A DNA stretch of 64,000 bases from 'Nostoc azollae' 0708 (GTDB lineage: Bacteria; Cyanobacteriota; Cyanobacteriia; Cyanobacteriales; Nostocaceae): NCBI RefSeq assembly GCF_000196515.1, contig NC_014248.1, positions 977,501 to 1,041,500 of the forward strand, in the 5' to 3' direction. Under the pieces are notes generated by a model. It was not told the origin of the DNA and did no database searches. It worked only from the letters and a program-made list of their open reading frames with translations. Below are positions 60,388 through 64,000 of the stretch, piece by piece. Each line of letters starts with the position of its first letter. The first letter of the stretch is position 1. Position numbers and translations under genes: made by a program.

Positions 60388-60981
60388 ATGGTATTAAAGT
60401 CACATCTTCATCTATCTCAAGAACTTGCTTTTAGTGCAGTAGAAAGAGATATCAACAGTGGATGTCTACATGTAGAAATTAGACGGGTCAAAAAAATTGG
60501 TTTATTATCTTTAGTCATTCCCCTAGAATATGGTGGTGTTGATGCTACTTGGGTAGGAGCTTTAAAAATTGTCCAGGAACTATCGCAAGCAGATGGTATA
60601 GTTGGGCAATTTTATGGTGATCATATCAATTTAACAGCTTTGGCTTATGTTTCAGGAACGCCAGAACAAAAAGGAAAATATTATTGAGAAACTGCTACAA
60701 AGAATTTATTTTGGGCAAATGCTATTAACACACAGGACACAAAGCTAAAAATTACTCCAGAGGGGGAAAATTACCTGGTGAATTATGTTACAAGCTTTGG
60801 AAGAGATGTTACGATCCCAGACTATACGGTTTTCTCTGTCCTAAAAAATGGTGTAGAAATGCCATTAATATTTGTAATCCCTAAAGATCGAGATGGCATT
60901 ATTGCTAAGCAAGACTTCGGAAAACTTAACCAGCAACGGGAAGATCATCATACTTATTTCTTCCGAAATATTCGGTGTTGA
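60388..60981 (+). pseudogene. Acyl-CoA dehydrogenase-family protein, stop and truncation
   Basis: ATG 60388 opens SHLHLSQELAFSAVERDINS. Family segments IGLLSLVIPLEYGGVDATWV and LSQADGIVGQFYGDHINLTA follow. A TGA at 60685 is in frame; the same frame continues as ETATKNLFWANAINTQDTKL, SFGRDVTIPDYTVFSVLKNG and EMPLIFVIPKDRDGI and ends near 60981. Only the N-terminal and central beta domains remain: the FAD-binding C-terminal helices are missing. It is related to the DszC/SfnB monooxygenase-like branch. Confidence 0.75.
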
Positions 60982-61181
60982 ATAATAAAATATTTTCCCT
61001 ATATGTCGTGGTAGTATTTGTTACTAATTCGGGAGAGATTAGGAGAAATAAATAAATATTTTCTAATGTTTAGATTCGCACCTGTTATTAAACTAATCTC
61101 ATAATTGAGATATCCCAATTGAGAATTGTTTTATACGACTTATATTATTTTTTCGTAATTCATTTACCGGAAAAACTCTGT

Positions 61182-61424
61182 ATGAATATATACTCTAACT
61201 TTCTTTCGTAAATATCTGATTTTCTTTATCCCCGTAGTCCATATGATAGACAGTTTGAACCAGAATCCTTAACATTTAATGCTCATCTCCAAGATTTTTC
61301 TCAAAGAGTTGACTACATTTATGGTTTACAAACTGGTAGTAAACTTTCTTCTAAAGAGGCTTATCAGCAAATTCACATCCTTTGGAAACATTTGAAAGTG
61401 CTTCTTTCAGAAGAGCTACGCTAG
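61182..61424 (+). pseudogene. DUF7219-like small protein with an in-frame TAA
   Basis: ATG 61182 (MNIYSNFLS) meets TAA after nine codons. The same frame continues ISDFLYPRSPYDRQFEPESL, TFNAHLQDFSQRVDYIYGLQ and KEAYQQIHILWKHLKVLL to TAG 61422. The pattern of FEPENLxFNAxLQEF and EAYxxIxxLWKxLK is that of a short conserved cyanobacterial family (DUF7219, by recollection). Whether a start after the stop is used is unclear, since no ATG or GTG is well placed. Confidence 0.55.
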
Positions 61425-61460
61425 AAAAATAGTCCTTCCAGCAGGCTGGGCCAACGAAAT

Positions 61461-62030
61461 TCAAATCATCATAAAACCCACCGCCAAAACAGAAAACATC
61501 ACATCTATCGGACGAAGTTTTCTGATTTTGTATAAATAGACTGGGGCTGTTACAGAAATCAAAATATAGACAGTTAAAAATCCATAACTGCAAACAGAAC
61601 CCAAATAGCCTATGCAATCAAAAAGTTTGATGTGAAAAAAAGACATGACCGCAGGGATAATAAATGTCAACAAAAAACACATTGTTACTGCAACATGAGG
61701 TGTTCTATTAGCTGCATGAGCGTTACCGAAAGATCCATGAAATAAACCATGACGACCCATTAAGAATGCTACTCTAGTCGCAGGATTAATGCTTCCTAAA
61801 ATGCAAGCAAAGAAACTAAATAATGCACCTAAACCTACTAATTCTCCCAAAAGACCCACTCCTGCTTGTTGAGAGAGAAAACTTAAAGGTTCTTCTGTTT
61901 GAGAAATGGATACGCCAGTTTTACTAAAACCCAGAAATTCTATATAAATAAGTAGTAGAAGTAAAAAATAAACCTGCAAGAATAACGCTACCCATAACTG
62001 CTTTGGGTATTGTTCCTAACGCACATACTA
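61461..62030 (-). pseudogene. Amino-acid permease (APC family) fragment
   Basis: The minus strand reads GTIPKAVMGSVILAGLFF, shifts frame, and continues IEFLGFSKTGVSISQTEEPL, LVGLGALFSFFACILGSINP, ATRVAFLMGRHGLFHGSFGN and VPVYLYKIRKL-like spans to 61461. About six membrane spans of the second half of an APC transporter are left. The N-terminal half is gone and the 5' side adjoins a MITE-like segment. Not functional. Confidence 0.75.
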
Positions 62031-62057
62031 AAAAGGCTTAGTAGTCATTGGTCATTA

Positions 62058-62194
62058 AGTAGGTGGGTGTTAGAAATTGTCGTTATGACAAGGCAAAAGG
62101 CAATAGGGAAGAGGTTTTGGTCAATTTTACTTTTCGTTACATACTACTCTCCCAGAAGCCGCTGCGCGTCTACGGTTTTTTTGTGCCTTCCTAC
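62058..62194. mobile_element. Candidate MITE, AGTAGGTGGG family, copy 1
   Basis: It starts AGTAGGTGGGTGTTAGAAAT and ends TTTTTGTGCCTTCCTACT, flanked by TA at 62056-62057 and 62195-62196. The termini resemble those of the MITE at 63666-63791 (AGTAGGTGGGCGCAAAAATT in its right arm read inversely). It lies between the permease fragment and the phosphatase gene. The right end is less well conserved than the left. Confidence 0.5.
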
Positions 62195-62246
62195 TTAGTT
62201 CAGTAGTCAGTAGTTGAACTCCTAAACTACTGGATTCCTGATTTCT

Positions 62247-63008
62247 TCAGTGTTTACTTAACTGTTTTTCCTCAGGAAGTAGAGTAGTTCCAGTTTTTAT
62301 GGTGCTATTAACAGCGGTATGCCTATGCACATTAGGTTTAATAATTAGACTGACACCAATAGCCCAAGCTAACGCAACCATCCAACCGACAAGAATATCA
62401 CTGGGAAAATGAACTCCTAAATATAGGCGTGTCCAAGCAATTACCAAGAGGTATAAACTACCAACAGTCAGAACCAACCACCGCCAGGGACGATGCCAAG
62501 TTAAAATAAGTAAAATTGCTACTAGGGTCATACTTGTCATGGCATGGCCGCTGGGAAAGGCATAGTCAAATTCAGGTGCCTTTGATACCCACAATTGGGG
62601 ACGCACTCGGTGCATTAACTCTTTACCGGTGCGGTTAATAATCAAGTTTCCCACAGCAGTAGTCAGTATATAAGCCAGTGTTCTCCATCTGCGTTTGCGT
62701 AAAAATAGAATAGTGATCGCACTCAAGACAGGTAACGCAGTCCAAAATGATCCCCACTTAGTCAGCACCACAGCAATAAAATCCAGTCGGGGATTAGCTG
62801 TAGAATGAATCGCCATCAAAATAGGCACATCCCAAGGAAAACCGCCTTCATTGTGCCAAATTTTCACCGCCAGGATTTCTACAACCTGCAAAGGTAAATA
62901 CAGACCCATCAAGATCAGTAACAAAGAACGCCAGTGGTAAAACAGCAGGTTCTTAAGAAGAATAATCGGTGACTTACGTTTCTCTTTCAATATCTTTCCT
63001 TTATTCAT
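62247..63008 (-). CDS. PAP2-family phosphatase
   Basis: A 253-residue membrane protein with five to six spans. The three phosphatase motifs are present: KELMHRVRP (K-x6-RP), PSGHAM and TRLYLGVHFPSD (in which the usual Ser-Arg is Thr-Arg), holding the catalytic His residues. Members hydrolyse lipid phosphates such as phosphatidate or undecaprenyl diphosphate on the outer face of the inner membrane. The frame is intact. ATG 63008 lies directly before a basic segment and the first span. Confidence 0.9.
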   Translation of the reverse strand: MNKGKILKEKRKSPIILLKNLLFYHWRSLLLILMGLYLPLQVVEILAVKIWHNEGGFPWDVPILMAIHSTANPRLDFIAVVLTKWGSFWTALPVLSAITILFLRKRRWRTLAYILTTAVGNLIINRTGKELMHRVRPQLWVSKAPEFDYAFPSGHAMTSMTLVAILLILTWHRPWRWLVLTVGSLYLLVIAWTRLYLGVHFPSDILVGWMVALAWAIGVSLIIKPNVHRHTAVNSTIKTGTTLLPEEKQLSKH

Positions 63009-63551
63009 AACTACAAGCCTGATGTATATTATGTGGCCTTAAATACTCTATTTAACAAATACTCTATTCAACCCTAAATTAGATATCAAATATATTAATC
63101 CATCAGCTATATCATATTTTTATCTCATATTTTTTATATATAGCACTGCATAGGGTAGTTAGAACATCAATTCATGATAAACCTCTGTCTAAAAGATGAT
63201 TTCACTCCTGAATCCTGCTATAACAGTTTATTTACTTTAATTAGCAATATAATCCTACACAACTGTAGTTTGTATAGTTCCATATTCTTGATACCGTTAT
63301 TCTCCTTCCTTGGCACGATAAGCACGAAAAAATAAAACAGATATTGACACTAGACTTTCGATAGATTGACTCTACTTTACTAGTAAATCTATCAAGCGTT
63401 AGTACTTTATGTATCTTTAAAAAGATCACCATCAGCATTTTCACTAAGCAGAAAAACTCATCTTTCAGGAATTATGACAGTCTACTCACAAGGTTTATAG
63501 TCATGCTCAATACTTGCATATCATCACTAAAACCCACTAGTAAATACGAAT
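63009..63551. other. Non-coding stretch upstream of the phosphatase gene
   Basis: About 540 bp, very AT-rich. GATAGATT (about 63358) pairs with AATCTATC (about 63384) across a 17-nt loop. No frame here has coding character; the one at 63241-63444 is Cys/Ser-rich and looks random. Confidence 0.5.
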
Positions 63552-63856
63552 ATGGACTACTTATTACTACCCATTTTTAGCTGTTTTATTGGCATTATCG
63601 TTGGTTTCACAGGAATATGTGACGCATCTCTTATTACTCCCATATTAATTTTTTTCTTTCAAGTAAGTAGGTAGACACAAATAAACATAACTATGTAACA
63701 AAATGTAAATTACTTGAAACCCCTGGGATTGCTTGATTCCGCTTTGCTGCATTCGCCATGACATAGTTATCAATTTTTGCGCCCACCTACTTACCACCTT
63801 CTATTGCTATGAGTTCTGATGTTGTAGCTGCCACATTAATGAAAGCACAAGCATAA
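63552..63856 (+). pseudogene. TauE/SafE-family exporter, interrupted by a MITE and truncated
   Basis: ATG 63552 opens MDYLLLPIFSCFIGIIVGFT and reads DASLITPILIFFFQ; the expected family motif is GIGGASLITP, here GICDASLITP. A 126-bp MITE follows. After it is removed with one TA, the frame continues exactly as VPPSIAMSSDVVAATLMKAQ and ends at TAA 63854. Only the first 60 or so codons remain of a roughly 250-residue membrane exporter of sulfite/sulfonate type. The original 3' part is absent here. Confidence 0.8.
63666..63791. mobile_element. MITE (126 bp) in the TauE gene, TA duplication
   Basis: It starts AGTAGGTAGACACAAATAAA and ends GCGCCCACCTACT; the arms align for about 30 bp with few mismatches, including ATAACTATGT on the left (63690s) and ACATAGTTAT on the right (63752s). 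TA flanks both sides (63664-63665, 63792-63793), and excision repairs the TauE frame. The TA target suggests mobilisation by an IS630/Tc1-type transposase. Confidence 0.85.
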
Positions 63857-63869
63857 TTAGCTCTGCGGT

Positions 63870-64000
63870 TTAATCTTTCTTCAACAGCAAGATATAAAAA
63901 CTACCTCGTTCATACATAATAAATAACCCCAAACCAATTAATATAAACCGGACTACAGCCTTACCATAAGGAGTTAAAAGAAAATGAATAGCAGCGTGAG
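63870..64000 (-). CDS. C-terminal end of a membrane protein (partial)
   Basis: The minus strand ends a gene that enters from the right edge: AAIHFLLTPYGKAVVRFILI, GLGLFIMYERGSFYILLLKK, stop at 63870-63872. One hydrophobic span is visible. The pattern (R-F-I-L-I-G-L-G-L-F-I) resembles the last span of cadmium-resistance (CadD-like) transporters, but 43 codons are too few for a firm call. Confidence 0.4.
   Translation of the reverse strand, partial: HAAIHFLLTPYGKAVVRFILIGLGLFIMYERGSFYILLLKKD

Noticed and set aside
8058-61424. Genome-wide recoding of a stop codon to explain the interrupted genes
   Set aside because: All three stop codons (TAA, TAG, TGA) interrupt genes, and frameshifts and insertions are common too. 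Intact genes such as psbV, petE, accD and leuB end normally.
63241-63444. A 67-codon minus-strand frame upstream of the TauE remnant
   Set aside because: It is Cys/Ser-rich with no ribosome site, no conserved look and composition like the spacer.

Overview
The window is a piece of a cyanobacterial chromosome, most likely from a filamentous Nostocales (Nostoc/Anabaena-like) strain. The evidence is cyanobacterial housekeeping genes (psbV, petE, a cytochrome c6, glyQ, accD, leuB, a ComEC-like protein), many HIP1 octamers (GCGATCGC), and heptamer-type short tandem repeats between genes. The strain looks like one undergoing genome erosion. About two dozen genes are broken by single in-frame stops, frameshifts or insertions, and insertion sequences are themselves decayed. 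This resembles the pattern known from the Azolla symbiont 'Nostoc azollae', but that species assignment is an inference.

Layout. 1-3.3 kb: an rRNA operon on the minus strand (5' part of 23S, a tRNA-less spacer, complete 16S and its promoter). 3.4-8.5 kb: glyQ, a broken DUF4079 gene, a comEC-like gene, tRNA-Ser(CGA), a DUF2267 gene with an early stop. 8.9-16.2 kb: a CapA pseudogene, a Ser/Thr kinase, an Omp85/BamA protein, an LpxB-related protein and a NarL-type regulator. 17.5-20.5 kb: a two-component cluster (two receiver-kinase hybrids and a lone receiver). 21-25.6 kb: insertion-sequence debris (IS5, IS66, IS630) and a broken AAA ATPase. 25.8-28.3 kb: small stress-related genes (GlsB, GSP17M/ChaB-like, Dps, a low-temperature-type protein). 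28.8-33.2 kb: broken deacetylase, Uma2, cyanobacterial hypothetical and HNH genes plus a second IS630 copy. 33.6-41.5 kb: a ribbon-helix-helix protein, a GAF histidine kinase lacking its phospho-acceptor His, a SRPBCC protein, tRNA-Glu, a Na+/H+ antiporter, a TonB-like protein. 42-44 kb: cytochrome c6, plastocyanin and cytochrome c550. 44-49.9 kb: a completely decayed sugar ABC importer (two permeases and a binding lipoprotein) carrying two transposons. 50-55.5 kb: MFS transporter, accD, prepilin peptidase, leuB. 55.7-64 kb: alternating intact genes (purT, PAP2 phosphatase) and wrecks (MscS, SPFH, acyl-CoA dehydrogenase, DUF7219, amino-acid permease, TauE/SafE).

The most informative structures are insertions whose target can be rebuilt exactly. 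A 1202-bp IS630 copy sits in a Uma2 gene at a TA, a second 1202-bp copy sits inside an IS66 transposase, a 1250-bp DDE element sits in the sugar-binding-protein gene with a 5-bp duplication (ATAAA), and a 126-bp MITE sits in a TauE gene at a TA. Unexplained features include several long, perfect, mutually unrelated inverted repeats between genes, a 65-nt perfect three-way-junction fold upstream of the TonB-like gene, and the histidine-kinase homologue whose H-box His is Asp at a HIP1 octamer. I found no CRISPR array, phage module or recognisable new defence system.
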